Made by a program: the position numbers and the translations under genes
Notes under the pieces: model-generated
What the model was told of the DNA's origin: nothing
Databases searched by the model: none
The model's input: only the letters and a program-made list of their open reading frames with translations
Source of the DNA: Afipia carboxidovorans OM5
GTDB lineage: Bacteria; Pseudomonadota; Alphaproteobacteria; Rhizobiales; Xanthobacteraceae
Direction: 5' to 3'
Assembly (NCBI RefSeq): GCF_000218565.1
Contig: NC_015689.1
Span: 69,058-133,057, forward strand
Length of the DNA: 64,000 bases
In this document: positions 16,845 to 26,218 of the stretch, piece after piece
Layout of the letters: each line of letters opens with the position of its first letter
How positions within the stretch are numbered: position 1 is the first letter of the stretch

Positions 16845-17027
16845 CTATGCAGGAAGTTCAATATGATTGTCACGTAGCCGCATCACCGGTCCGCGATCAT
16901 TGATCTTGATATCGTCGGCTTGCGGCAGATCGAGGTCGGTCTGCTGCGCCGGAATGTCGAGCGCAAGATCTTGCATCATCTTGCGGTATTCGGCCCAGCG
17001 GACATGTTGCTCATATGCGTTGCACTT
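16845..17027 (-). pseudogene. N-terminal remnant of an SRAP (SOS-associated peptidase)-like gene
   Basis: The minus strand reads CNAYEQHVRWAEYRKMM... LPQADDIKINDRGPVMRL and then stops at 16845. This resembles the start of an alphaproteobacterial family annotated as SOS-response-associated peptidase, whose active cysteine is residue 2. Here the codon before that cysteine is AAG, not ATG, so the start is lost, and only about 60 of the expected 200 or more residues remain. It is non-functional. The family assignment is from memory of the N-terminal pattern and is uncertain. Confidence 0.5.
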
Positions 17028-17106
17028 GTCCTTTATTTAGGTCCGATACGCAGCAGATACGAGAGGCGGACGGCGTGTCCCTGCGGGCCGGGCTCTCGGC
17101 TCCGCT

Positions 17107-17131
17107 GAAACCCCGGCGTGGCCGGGTTTTC
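17107..17131 (-). terminator. Hairpin downstream of the first DUF736 gene
   Basis: GAAACCCCGGC and GCCGGGTTTTC pair around a GTG loop with one mismatch, 60 bases after the DUF736 stop. Read on the minus strand it is a GC stem ending in a short T run, consistent with a terminator. Confidence 0.5.
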
Positions 17132-17190
17132 ACCCTTCGGGCATCGATCCCTCACGCAAGCAAGATCACCACGCTCGCTGCATGTACGAA

Positions 17191-17517
17191 TTACTCCGCC
17201 GGATTCCAGATCACCGCAAATTCGTCATCCCGGTCCGATCCGGCCATCCTGCCGAGATTTGCATACAGCCTGCGGGCGCCGAATTCCGGGGCAGCAAAGG
17301 ACAGGGCAACGAAGTCTGCACCATTGTCCTTGTTCTTGCGATCCCAGCCGCCGCCGATCTCGGCGTCGTTACCGTAGACGCGATAGTCCGGCTGGTCGCT
17401 GCCCGGCTTCTTCTCCTTGTTCGGAATGATCTTGAGCGCCGCTGAAATCGATAGCGTCCGCAATGTACCGCGATAGGAACCATCATCGAGCTTGTTGACG
17501 AAACCGATGGCTGGCAT
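17191..17517 (-). CDS. DUF736-family protein
   Basis: 108 residues from the ATG at 17517, which has a GGGGAGA site upstream. In-frame codons further up would add a composition-unlike extension. Contains PAIGFVNKLDDGSYRGTL, the IPNKEKKPGSDQPDYRVYG segment and IGGGWDRKN, which recall DUF736 proteins. These are small beta-rich proteins of unknown function common on rhizobial plasmids and integrative elements. Compared with the paralogue at 36984 it has a longer middle. It is divergent from the TOPRIM gene across a region holding an 18-bp palindrome. A single-stranded DNA or accessory role is often guessed, but nothing here shows it. Confidence 0.75.
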   Translation of the reverse strand: MPAIGFVNKLDDGSYRGTLRTLSISAALKIIPNKEKKPGSDQPDYRVYGNDAEIGGGWDRKNKDNGADFVALSFAAPEFGARRLYANLGRMAGSDRDDEFAVIWNPAE

Positions 17518-18097
17518 CTGATGTCTCCCCACTTGATCCAGGCTGGCAACTGGCCCGGACTGCGCGCCCGTCTGCTGCACAGGTCCGGCCCTGTCTGTGT
17601 TCACCTTGAGCTCAAGCAGTCGCGCCAATCCGTTCGCCGGCATCTTTGCCCTCATTGTTGCTTGCGCCATGGCCTGAGGATTCCGCGAGCGGAAGGTTCG
17701 CGCACCCCGTCAAATCTGACGGGTCGAACCTGGGACCACACGGCCTAAAGCAGCCGGGCATCGGGCGGGACGGGCAGCACCGGCGTTGGGACGCGCGCCC
17801 GAAACGTGGTGTCCGTCCGATCTGGGTGGTGGTGTGTGGTCAGGGGAGCGGTGGGGGGGGGGGGGGGGTGAGCCGTGATTTTGACCTTGAGGCCCATCCG
17901 CTGCCGCTTGCGCCTTGCCGGGCGCAAGGGAAGCTCCGCCGCGACAGGAAGGCGGCCGGAACGACGTCTCGCCAGCGCGCCCTTGCCCCCGGCAGGCTTC
18001 GCGGCCGGCCGGGGGCGTCCCGCAATTCACGGGAAAAGGGAAGTCAACCGAGGAAAGGGCTGGACATCGCCGGCGTGGCGGGTTCGGCATAAATGTC
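17518..18097. other. Divergent intergenic region with palindrome and G16 run
   Basis: 580 bases between two divergent genes. It holds an 18-bp palindrome (17706-17723) nested in an outer GGTTCG/CGAACC repeat, and a run of sixteen G (17853-17868). After the run a GC-rich leader precedes the TOPRIM gene. No gene is supportable here, although frames are open because of the high GC content. Confidence 0.6.
17706..17723. promoter_or_regulatory. 18-bp palindrome, copy 1 of 4 (candidate TraR box)
   Basis: CCCGTCA-AATC-TGACGGG, both arms perfect. The flanks GCGCAC... and ...TCG are shared with the copy at 41515. It lies about 190 bases upstream of the DUF736 start and 375 bases upstream of the TOPRIM start. 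See the copies at 41515, 63757 and 63867. The same core at the tra promoters suggests a regulator site. Confidence 0.6.
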
Positions 18098-19003
18098 ATG
18101 GACCAGAAAGACATCGATGCGTTGCGAGGGAAGGTGCCCTGTGCGTCTCTCCTGGAAAAAGCAGGCTGGAAAGTCGACCTGAAGGAGAGCACTCGCGACG
18201 CGGTCAAATACCGCCGCGGCGAGGGTCAGATCGTCATCGTCATCCACAAAGGGCGCGGTTGGTTCGACCCGATGTCCGAGGCCAAGGGCGACGTTTTCAA
18301 GCTCGCCGAACACCTTGGCGCGAAGAACTTTCCTGAGGCCCTGGAGCAGGTCGCGGAGCTCGACGGGTTCGTGCCAACCCAGCCGGCCTGGAACCGTCCG
18401 GCACGGGCTAAGCCCGCACTGCCGCTTGCGAACCGTTGGAATGCTCGCCTCAAACCGCGGCCAGGCTCGCCGGCCTGGCGCTACCTCTCGGAGTCGCGCT
18501 CCATTCCCGACCACCTGATTCAGGAAGCTCTCGAACAGGACCGGCTTCGCGAAGGTCCCCACGGAAGCATGTGGGCCTCGCACACCAATGATGCCGGGAG
18601 CGTGGTCGGCTGGGAGGAGCGCGGCCCGGAGTGGCGCGGGTTTGCAACCGGTGGATCGAAAGTGCTCTTCCGTCTCGGCACCCCACAGGCATTACGTTCC
18701 TGCGTTACCGAAGCGGCAATCGACGCGATGAGTCTCGCTGCTATTGAGGGGCTACGCCACGATTCCCTCTATCTCAGCACTGGCGGCGGCTGGTCGCCCG
18801 CGACCGAGGCGGCAATTCGAATCCTCGGCGCGCGCCCGAAAGCGCTGCTTGTCGCCGCGACCGACAGCAACCGGCAGGGCGACGTGTTCGGTGATCGCAT
18901 TCGTGCGATCGCTGAAGAGGTCGGCTCGGGCTTTGAGCGCCTGCGGTCCGCGCGCGACGACTGGAACGAAGATCTGCAGGCCGTGCTGCGACAACGCCGG
19001 TAA
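18098..19003 (+). CDS. DUF3991/TOPRIM-domain protein
   Basis: 301 residues from the ATG at 18098 (MDQKDIDALRGKVPC). The N-terminal half resembles the DUF3991 zinc-finger-less primase-like region (VKYRRGEGQIVIVIHKGRGWFDP). The C-terminal half is TOPRIM-like, with CVTEAAIDAMSLAAIEG (catalytic Glu) and ALLVAATDSNRQGD (the D-x-D position has D-x-N). Such proteins are common in rhizobial conjugative elements and may act in primer synthesis or plasmid DNA processing, which is inference. The ribosome site is weak, so an upstream start is possible. Confidence 0.75.
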   Translation: MDQKDIDALRGKVPCASLLEKAGWKVDLKESTRDAVKYRRGEGQIVIVIHKGRGWFDPMSEAKGDVFKLAEHLGAKNFPEALEQVAELDGFVPTQPAWNRPARAKPALPLANRWNARLKPRPGSPAWRYLSESRSIPDHLIQEALEQDRLREGPHGSMWASHTNDAGSVVGWEERGPEWRGFATGGSKVLFRLGTPQALRSCVTEAAIDAMSLAAIEGLRHDSLYLSTGGGWSPATEAAIRILGARPKALLVAATDSNRQGDVFGDRIRAIAEEVGSGFERLRSARDDWNEDLQAVLRQRR

Positions 19004-19282
19004 TCCCTAGTGGGGATCGCAGCGGCCGCAAAGAGCCGCGGCGCTGCATCGGCCGAAAACAAAGCCCCAAACAGGAAAGAGTGGAGAAACAGAAAATAGC
19101 AACGCGCTGCCGCATGCCCGGCCGGCGCGTGCAAGGGTGAAGCTTCGCCCGCGTGCCGCGCCCCTTGACCCGCCGGACCGGTGAGGCGGCTGCGAGGGAA
19201 GGGTCAGGAAGGGCCGAAGATGATGGCAAAATCGGAATGATGAGCCGCGCTTCCGCCCGACGAGGCTGAAAGGAGCCCGCTT

Positions 19283-19885
19283 ATGACCCTCTCTCCGATC
19301 CGCAAAATCTTCCAGGGCGTCGCCGACCGCCGGCAGATGTTCAGACTGTTCGATCGCCATGAACAGCGGCCAAATGCACATCCAGCCGATGATCAACACC
19401 TTTATGTGGGCGAATGGTTCGAGATCTCTCCGGAAAATTATCAGTACATGTTCGACATCCTTCCGCCGCTTTGGATGGAGTGGGACATGTTCGCGCTCTC
19501 GCGGCCGCTGACCGGCGCTTTAACGAGCATCTTCTTTAACCTCAAGGTCAGCGACCGGCCGCGGTATTTCCACGGCTACTGCGACCTGTCCGATCGCGGT
19601 TCGCCTGAGCGCATGAAGCAGTCCATCATCGTGCGCGAATCTCGGCCTGTCTGCACCATGACGCGCGACGAACGGCTCGAGCACATATGGTCGATCACGC
19701 ATGATGACTATCGCGGCTACGCCGGTGAACGCTGGCCGATAGCCGACCGCGGCAAGCGCACCGTGTTGTTCTATGGCGGACGGCATGGGAGCTTGCTGAA
19801 ATTGCTCGATCGTCTCACGGACGACGAGATCGCCGCGAAGTTGCCCGTGCATCTGCGCTATCTCCCCGAAGCGATCGCGGCGTGA
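19283..19885 (+). CDS. DUF1419-family protein
   Basis: 200 residues; start MTLSPIRKIFQGVADRRQMF, with GAAAGGAG upstream. Contains the stretch NYQYMFDILPPLWMEWDMFA and a C-terminal LPVHLRYLPEAIAA, which I recognise as the DUF1419 pattern found on rhizobial plasmids. Function unknown and no catalytic motif seen. It is followed after 11 bases by the next gene with a GGAGG site, so they are probably one operon. Confidence 0.7.
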   Translation: MTLSPIRKIFQGVADRRQMFRLFDRHEQRPNAHPADDQHLYVGEWFEISPENYQYMFDILPPLWMEWDMFALSRPLTGALTSIFFNLKVSDRPRYFHGYCDLSDRGSPERMKQSIIVRESRPVCTMTRDERLEHIWSITHDDYRGYAGERWPIADRGKRTVLFYGGRHGSLLKLLDRLTDDEIAAKLPVHLRYLPEAIAA

Positions 19886-19896
19886 GGGAGGATGCC

Positions 19897-20454
19897 ATGA
19901 CGGACTATCATTCCCCGACGGTCGTTCAGCCCAACATCCCGCCCGCGGACATGACGCCGCTGGAGCGGCTGATCCTCGATCTCGCCTTCGACGCGGAGAG
20001 CGAGACAGACGGCATCTATTTCCATTCGGAGTGTGGGCCGAGCGACATTGTCACCCTGTCCGTTGAGGACCTGCGTACCGCTTTCGAGGCGTCACGAGAT
20101 CGCGGTGAAAGCAGCATCGGCAAATATGTCAGCGCCTTGCTCACGCGACACGATGAGCAGGCCGGTGACGACCCTCCGGACGACATCGACGTCGATCTCA
20201 CCGACAGCGAGAACGGCTGGGATCAGATGTTTCAGGACATCGTGCGCCGATCCGCCACGATCGATGAGATCGTTGTAACCTCGGCGTTCACATGCACCAG
20301 GATGCGACCCAACGGCTTCGGCGGCAGTGTGATGCTCATCACCGCTGACGCCATCCGATACTGCTCTACGGCCGACATGCTTGAGAAATTCTGGAACGAG
20401 GCCGCCAAGGCATCGCCAAACCCTCGGCCCACTCCGTCCGAACGAACGTCATAG
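19897..20454 (+). CDS. Conserved-type hypothetical protein of the element backbone
   Basis: 185 residues from ATG 19897 (GGAGG five bases before), preferred to an in-frame GTG at 19882. Acidic protein with PADMTPLERLILDLAFDAES, a segment DDPPDDIDVDLTDSEN and a C-terminal Pro-rich end. No known domain recognised. It follows the DUF1419 gene closely and precedes the large methylase-helicase, separated by a strong hairpin. Confidence 0.65.
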   Translation: MTDYHSPTVVQPNIPPADMTPLERLILDLAFDAESETDGIYFHSECGPSDIVTLSVEDLRTAFEASRDRGESSIGKYVSALLTRHDEQAGDDPPDDIDVDLTDSENGWDQMFQDIVRRSATIDEIVVTSAFTCTRMRPNGFGGSVMLITADAIRYCSTADMLEKFWNEAAKASPNPRPTPSERTS

Positions 20455-20475
20455 GCGGCATCACCGCTCGAACCT

Positions 20476-20507
20476 CGCGAAAGCCCGGCCATGCGCCGGG
20501 CTTCGCG
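20476..20507 (+). terminator. GC hairpin after the DUF1419 operon
   Basis: The arms AGCCCGGC and GCCGGGCT pair around a short loop, extended by CGCGA and TCGCG, and the hairpin is followed by a TTT run. It lies 22 bases past the preceding stop, consistent with rho-independent termination. Confidence 0.65.
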
Positions 20508-20616
20508 TTTCAACCGCCGGCAATGCCGGTCCCCTTCTTCCACACGATGCGAACGCCGTCGCCGGCCAGCCTGGGCCGGACGATGGCGCGCGCCTTCATG
20601 ACAAGGAGATTCTCCA

Positions 20617-23600
20617 ATGGCGCACGACGATCCCTTTACTCTCGATCTCTTCAACACATCTGCTCTGTCGTCCGGCCTCGGCCTCGGCGTCACCGCATTC
20701 GCCGGTAACTCAGCATCCGTCGCGGACGATGGCGACGATGCCAATCCGTCGGCTCCGGCTTCTGCTGTTGCGGTCGCTATGGTCGCACGATCGGCACCGC
20801 CCGCCCAGCATTTACAAGGCAGCAATTTCTATCTCGCGGATAGCCGTGGTCTCGCACGCGGCTGGAAGGAACGCGCCCGCGATAATATCGCCGCGATCCG
20901 GCTTGCGGCAGAAATCGGGGCCGCCGAGCGAGCCGCCACTCCGGAGGAGCAGGCGAAGCTGATCCTCTTTACAGGCTTTGGCGCATCCGACCTTGCCAAC
21001 GGAGTCTTCCGTCGGCCCGGAGAGAGTGACTTCCGCGAGGGCTGGGACGAGATCGGCACGGCGTTGGAGGACGCTGTCGGTGAAGCCGATTATGCATCGC
21101 TAGCCCGCTGTACCCAGTACGCTCACTTCACGCCCGAGTTCATCGTCCAGGCAATCTGGTCAGGGCTCCAGCGGCTCGGCTGGCGCGGCGGCCGCATATT
21201 GGAGCCCGGCATCGGCACAGGCCTGTTCCCGGCACTCATGCCGGACGGCCTGCGTGACGTCTCCCGCGTCACCGGCATCGAGCTCGATCCCGTCACTGCA
21301 CGCATCGCTCGGCTGTTGCAGCCGCGGGCGCGTATCATCGCCGGCGATTTCGTTCGCACGGAGCTGCCGGCGAGCTTCGATCTTGCGATCGGTAATCCGC
21401 CGTTCTCGGATCGCACCGTCCGTTCCGATCGCGCGTATCGATCGCTCGGCCTTCGCCTGCATGATTATTTCATCGCGCGGGCGATCGACCTGTTGAAGCC
21501 CGGTGCGCTTGCCGCCTTCGTGACCAGTGCGGGCACAATGGACAAAGCTGACAGCACCATGCGCGAGTGTATCGCGAAATCGGCCGACCTTATTGCCGCA
21601 ATCCGCTTGCCTGAGGGCAGCTTCCGCGCCAGCGCCGGCACGGAGGTGGTTGTCGACGTGCTGTTCTTCCGCAAACACAAAATCGGAGACGCGGAAGGCG
21701 ATCTGTCGTGGCTCGATCTCGACGAGGTCCGACCGGCGACAGACGACGAAGGTGCGATCCGCGTCAATCGCTGGTTCGTGAAGCACCCGGATCTCGTGCT
21801 GGGCGCCCATGCCCTGGCTTCCGGTCCCTTCGGTGAGACCTACACATGCCTTCCTCGCGAAGGCGAGGACCTCGCTGCGGCCATCTCGACAGCGATCCAG
21901 TTCCTCCCGGAAGCGATTTATGATGGCGAGCCGGAGGTGATCGATCTCGATCTGGAGGCGCTCGACGATCCATCCTTGGACGATCTGCCATCCGACCGGC
22001 ATGTCCGCGAAGGCAGCTACTTCTTCGACAAGGCCCGCGGCCTGATGCAGATCCTCGACGGCGAGCCCGTCGCGGTGAAGATGCGCAAGGGCCGCAGCGG
22101 CGATGGCGTGCCCGACAAGCACATCCGCATCATCCGCAAGCTTATCCCGATCCGGGACGCTGTGCGCGAGGTCCTGAAAACCCAAGAGCTCGATCGGCCA
22201 TGGAAGGACGCGCAGGTGAAGCTGCGCATCGCCTGGTCGAATTTCGTGCGCGACTTCGGCCCGATTAATTTCACTACGGTGTCTTTGACAGAGGACGAGG
22301 AAACCGGCGAGGTGCGCGAGACGCATCGCCGCCCCAATATCCAGCCATTTCTCGACGATCCCGACTGCTGGCTGGTCGCCTCGATCGAGGACTACGACCT
22401 CGAAACCAATACGGCGAAGCCCGGTCCGATCTTTACCGAACGTGTGATCTCACCGCCGGCCGCACCGGTGATCACGAGCGCGGCCGACGCACTCGCTGTT
22501 GTTCTCAACGAGCGCGGCCGTGTCGACGTCGATCATATCGCCGAACTCTTGCATCGCGATCGCGACGATGTCGTTGCCGAGCTCGGCAGCGCGATCTTCT
22601 GTGATCCTGCCGACGGTTCCTGGCAAACTGCGGACGCCTATCTGTCCGGCCCGGTCCGCGACAGGCTGAAGGCGGCGAAGGCCGCCGCCGCGCTCGACCC
22701 GGTCTATGAGCGCAACGTCGCCGCGCTGCAGGGAGTACAGCCTGCTGATCTGCGTCCCTCCGACATTACCGCCCGACTCGGCGCGCCGTGGATTCCGGCC
22801 GCCGACATTATTGCATTCGTCAAGGAGACGATGGATGCCGAGATTAAAATCCACCACATGCCTGAGCTCGCCTCCTGGACTGTGGAGGCCCGACAGCTTG
22901 GATGGATGGCGGCCGGTACGTCGGAATGGGGCACGGATCGCCGACATGCCGGCGAACTGCTCTCCGATGCGCTGAACAGCCGCGTTCCGCAAATCTTCGA
23001 CACCATCAAGGACGGTGACAGCGAGCGGCGGGTGCTCAATGTGATTGACACCGAGGCCGCAAAGACAAAGCTGCAGAAGATCAAGGATGCCTTCCAGCGC
23101 TGGATCTGGTCCGATGCGGATCGGACTGACCGGCTGGCCCGGCTCTACAATGATCGCTTCAATAACATCGCGCCACGAGCCTTTGATGGCTCTCATCTGA
23201 AGCTCCCGGGCGCCTCTGGCGCCTTTGTTCTTTATGGGCACCAGAAGCGCGGCATCTGGCGCGTTATCTCTTCCGGGTCGACCTATCTCGCTCATGCGGT
23301 CGGCGCCGGCAAGACCATGACGATGGCAGCCGCGGTCATGGAGCAGCGCCGGCTTGGCCTGATCGCCAAGGCCATACTGGTCGTTCCCGGTCATTGCCTG
23401 GCGCAGGCGGCGCGCGAGTTCCTCGCACTCTATCCGAACGCCCGCATTCTCGTTGCCGACGAGACCAATTTTACCAAGGACAAGCGGCATCGGTTCCTGT
23501 CGCGCGCCGCCACGGCGACATGGGATGCGATCATCATCACGCACAGCGCCTTCCGCTTCATCAGCGTGCCCTCGGCCTTCGAGCAGCAGATGATCCAGGA

Positions 23601-25716
23601 CGAGCTGGAGCTCTATGAGACGCTCTTGACCAAGGTCGAGAGCGACGACCGCGTTTCACGAAAACGGCTCGAGCGGCTGAAGGAGGGATTGCAGGAGCGG
23701 CTCGAATCTCTTTCCACGCGCAAGGATGATCTCCTGACCATCTCGGAGATCGGCGTCGACCAGATCATCGTCGACGAGGCGCAGGAGTTCAGAAAGCTCT
23801 CCTTCGCCACCAACATGTCGACGTTGAAGGGCGTCGATCCCAACGGCTCGCAGCGCGCATGGGACCTTTACGTGAAGTCGCGCTTCGTCGAGACCAAGAA
23901 CCCGGGACGAGCGCTCGTTCTAGCGTCCGGCACGCCAATCACCAATACACTTGGCGAGATGTTCTCGGTGCAGCGCTATCTCGGCTTCGCTGCGCTCCTC
24001 GAGCGTGGACTGCACGAGTTCGACGCCTGGGCGTCGACCTTCGGCGACGTGTCGACCGAACTCGAGCTCCAGCCCTCCGGCAAATACAAGCCGGTGACGC
24101 GCTTTGCCACGTTCGTCAACGTGCCGGAGTTGATTGCCATGTTCCGCTCCTTCGCGGACGTGGTGATGCCGGAGGACCTGCGGCAATATGTGAAGGTGCC
24201 AGCGATCTCGACCGGCCGGCGTCAGATCCTGACCGCGAAGCCGACCGCCGCGTTCAAGCGATACCAGGTTCTGCTCGACGCGCGCATCAAGGCAATCGAA
24301 GAGCGCGACCGGCCGCCTGAGCCCGGCGACGATATCCTGCTCTCTGTCATCACGGACGGCCGTCACGCAGCGATCGACCTGCGCCTGGTCGATTCCGACA
24401 ATGACAACGAGCCTGAGAATAAGCTCAACAAGCTGATCGCGAACGCCTTCCGCATCTGGCGGGAGACGGCGAAAAACACCTATGTGCGCCCAGACGGCAA
24501 GCCGTTCGAGCTTCCCGGCGCGGCACAGATGATTTTCTCCGATCTCGGCACCATCAACGTCGAGAAGACGAGGGGCTTCTCCGCGTATCGCTGGATCAGG
24601 GACGAACTGATCCGCATGGGCGTTCCGCCGAGCGAGATCGCATTCATCCAGGACTTCAAGAAGACTGAAGCCAAACAGCGCCTGTTCGGCGATGTGCGGG
24701 CCGGCAAGGTTCGCTTCCTGCTCGGATCCTCCGACACGATGGGCACGGGCGTCAATGCGCAGCTCCGACTGCGGGCGCTTCACCACCTCGACGTGCCATG
24801 GCTGCCCTCGCAGATCGAGCAACGTGAAGGTCGCATCGTTCGGCAGGGTAACCAGAATGATGAAGTCGATATCTACGCCTACGCGACTGAAGGCAGCCTC
24901 GATGCGCAGATGTGGCAGAATAACGAGCGCAAGGCCCGCTTCATCGCGGCCGCGCTCTCGGGCGACACCTCGATCCGTCGGCTCGAAGATCTGGGAGAGA
25001 GCCAGGCCAACCAGTTCGCCATGGCCAAGGCAATTGCATCGGGCGACGAGCGACTGATGCGCAAGGCGGGACTTGAAGCGGATATCGCGCGGCTTGATCG
25101 ATTGCGTGCTGCGCACATCGACGATCAACATGCCGTGCGCCGGCAGGTCCGCGATGCTGAGCGCGACATCGAATTTGCAACCCGGCGCATCGCCGAGATT
25201 GGCCAGGATATCGCCCGTCTCGTGCCAACTGGCGGCGAGGCCTTCGCGATGCGCGTGAAGGAGAGGCGCTACTCCGAGCGCAAGGAGGCCGGCCGTGCCT
25301 TGATGAAGGAGCTCCTCACACTGGTCCAGCTTCAGCACGAAGGCGCGAGCGTCATCGCATCGATCGGCGGATTCGACGTTGAATATGTCGGCGAGCGCAT
25401 CGGCCGCGACGGCTATTGCTACACGACGAGGCTGATGCGTACCGGTACCAATGATGAGATCGACCTTCCGGTGACGGTGACGCCGCTTGGCGCGATCTCG
25501 CGTCTGGAGCACGCAGTTGGTGATTTCGAGGCGGAGCAGGAACACTTCCGCCAGGGTCTCATTGACGCGCGCAGGCGGCTGGCCGCTTACCAGTCACGGG
25601 AAGGCGGAGACTTCGCCTTCGCCGCCGAACTCGCCGACAAGCGCCAGCAGCTCTGCGCGATCGAGGCCGAGCTCGCCAACGACAGCGAGAGCCCAGCCAA
25701 CCGGATTGCCGCGTGA
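20617..25716 (+). CDS. Giant N6-adenine methylase / SF2 helicase fusion (DarB-like)
   Basis: 1699 residues, with AAGGAG just before the ATG. The N-terminal methyltransferase has RILEPGIGTGLFPA near residue 195 (SAM motif I) and NPPF near 259 (catalytic N6-adenine motif IV). The central-to-C-terminal helicase has Walker A HAVGAGKTMTMA near 897, DEAQEFRK near 1051 (DEAQ box), SGTPITNT, and motif VI REGRIVRQGNQ near 1404. A coiled-coil tail (about 1480-1680) follows. The layout recalls phage P1 DarB and plasmid methylase-helicases, which modify or protect incoming DNA from restriction. No separate nuclease domain was recognised. It stands alone in its transcription unit. Confidence 0.88.
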   Translation: MAHDDPFTLDLFNTSALSSGLGLGVTAFAGNSASVADDGDDANPSAPASAVAVAMVARSAPPAQHLQGSNFYLADSRGLARGWKERARDNIAAIRLAAEIGAAERAATPEEQAKLILFTGFGASDLANGVFRRPGESDFREGWDEIGTALEDAVGEADYASLARCTQYAHFTPEFIVQAIWSGLQRLGWRGGRILEPGIGTGLFPALMPDGLRDVSRVTGIELDPVTARIARLLQPRARIIAGDFVRTELPASFDLAIGNPPFSDRTVRSDRAYRSLGLRLHDYFIARAIDLLKPGALAAFVTSAGTMDKADSTMRECIAKSADLIAAIRLPEGSFRASAGTEVVVDVLFFRKHKIGDAEGDLSWLDLDEVRPATDDEGAIRVNRWFVKHPDLVLGAHALASGPFGETYTCLPREGEDLAAAISTAIQFLPEAIYDGEPEVIDLDLEALDDPSLDDLPSDRHVREGSYFFDKARGLMQILDGEPVAVKMRKGRSGDGVPDKHIRIIRKLIPIRDAVREVLKTQELDRPWKDAQVKLRIAWSNFVRDFGPINFTTVSLTEDEETGEVRETHRRPNIQPFLDDPDCWLVASIEDYDLETNTAKPGPIFTERVISPPAAPVITSAADALAVVLNERGRVDVDHIAELLHRDRDDVVAELGSAIFCDPADGSWQTADAYLSGPVRDRLKAAKAAAALDPVYERNVAALQGVQPADLRPSDITARLGAPWIPAADIIAFVKETMDAEIKIHHMPELASWTVEARQLGWMAAGTSEWGTDRRHAGELLSDALNSRVPQIFDTIKDGDSERRVLNVIDTEAAKTKLQKIKDAFQRWIWSDADRTDRLARLYNDRFNNIAPRAFDGSHLKLPGASGAFVLYGHQKRGIWRVISSGSTYLAHAVGAGKTMTMAAAVMEQRRLGLIAKAILVVPGHCLAQAAREFLALYPNARILVADETNFTKDKRHRFLSRAATATWDAIIITHSAFRFISVPSAFEQQMIQDELELYETLLTKVESDDRVSRKRLERLKEGLQERLESLSTRKDDLLTISEIGVDQIIVDEAQEFRKLSFATNMSTLKGVDPNGSQRAWDLYVKSRFVETKNPGRALVLASGTPITNTLGEMFSVQRYLGFAALLERGLHEFDAWASTFGDVSTELELQPSGKYKPVTRFATFVNVPELIAMFRSFADVVMPEDLRQYVKVPAISTGRRQILTAKPTAAFKRYQVLLDARIKAIEERDRPPEPGDDILLSVITDGRHAAIDLRLVDSDNDNEPENKLNKLIANAFRIWRETAKNTYVRPDGKPFELPGAAQMIFSDLGTINVEKTRGFSAYRWIRDELIRMGVPPSEIAFIQDFKKTEAKQRLFGDVRAGKVRFLLGSSDTMGTGVNAQLRLRALHHLDVPWLPSQIEQREGRIVRQGNQNDEVDIYAYATEGSLDAQMWQNNERKARFIAAALSGDTSIRRLEDLGESQANQFAMAKAIASGDERLMRKAGLEADIARLDRLRAAHIDDQHAVRRQVRDAERDIEFATRRIAEIGQDIARLVPTGGEAFAMRVKERRYSERKEAGRALMKELLTLVQLQHEGASVIASIGGFDVEYVGERIGRDGYCYTTRLMRTGTNDEIDLPVTVTPLGAISRLEHAVGDFEAEQEHFRQGLIDARRRLAAYQSREGGDFAFAAELADKRQQLCAIEAELANDSESPANRIAA

Positions 25717-25720
25717 TGGG

Positions 25721-26218
25721 CTAACGTGACAGGCGGTTTTCATCGTCAATCAGCACGAGGCGGGCTGGAGCCTTATCGCTCCAGCGCCATAGGACGAGGT
25801 TAAGATCATCAGCCGCGGCACCCGGTGCGAAACTGCGAACCAGCAGGGCGTCGAAGCCCGCTGCAATAAGCCGCCGGGCGAATGCCTGCGTCTTCGCTTC
25901 TCCGGCTGCTTTCATTTGATCGCGCCATGTCGGGTCCGCCAGCGCCGCAGCATCGATCCCGTGTGCCGCGAGCGCGGTGTCATCCCGGCTGTCGAACACG
26001 TGTTCAATCTCGGCCGTATAGGACACGAGCATGGTCGGCTGGAGGGAACCAGCGCGATTGGCCTCGCGCAACGCTGTCATCACCGACAGCGAAGCATAGA
26101 GTGCCGGCATTCCCTTCACATTGAAGCGGCCGCCGTGCAGCGCAGCACCCTCTCCGGAGAGAGGATTGCGCGCGTAAACCGGATTGAGCGCGCGAAACAG
26201 CGGCCCGCGATACGGCAT
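25721..26218 (-). CDS. RES-domain toxin (NAD+-degrading family)
   Basis: 165 residues with the RES-family pattern: YRGPLFRALNPVYARNPLSG, GGRFNVKGMPALYAS, then SVMTALREANRAG and a C-terminal LVLWRWSDKAPARLVLID. RES toxins act on NAD+ (phosphorylase or glycohydrolase activity) and stop growth when free of antitoxin. The conserved Arg, Tyr and Glu positions appear present (R in FRA/GRF, Y in LYAS, E in LREAN). It starts at 26218, overlapping the antitoxin stop by one base, which is the usual antitoxin-first order. Confidence 0.88.
   Translation of the reverse strand: MPYRGPLFRALNPVYARNPLSGEGAALHGGRFNVKGMPALYASLSVMTALREANRAGSLQPTMLVSYTAEIEHVFDSRDDTALAAHGIDAAALADPTWRDQMKAAGEAKTQAFARRLIAAGFDALLVRSFAPGAAADDLNLVLWRWSDKAPARLVLIDDENRLSR

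Noticed and set aside
22450..25545. Two long minus-strand frames (364 and 541 codons)
   Set aside because: Antisense to the methylase-helicase gene, with no protein family signal.
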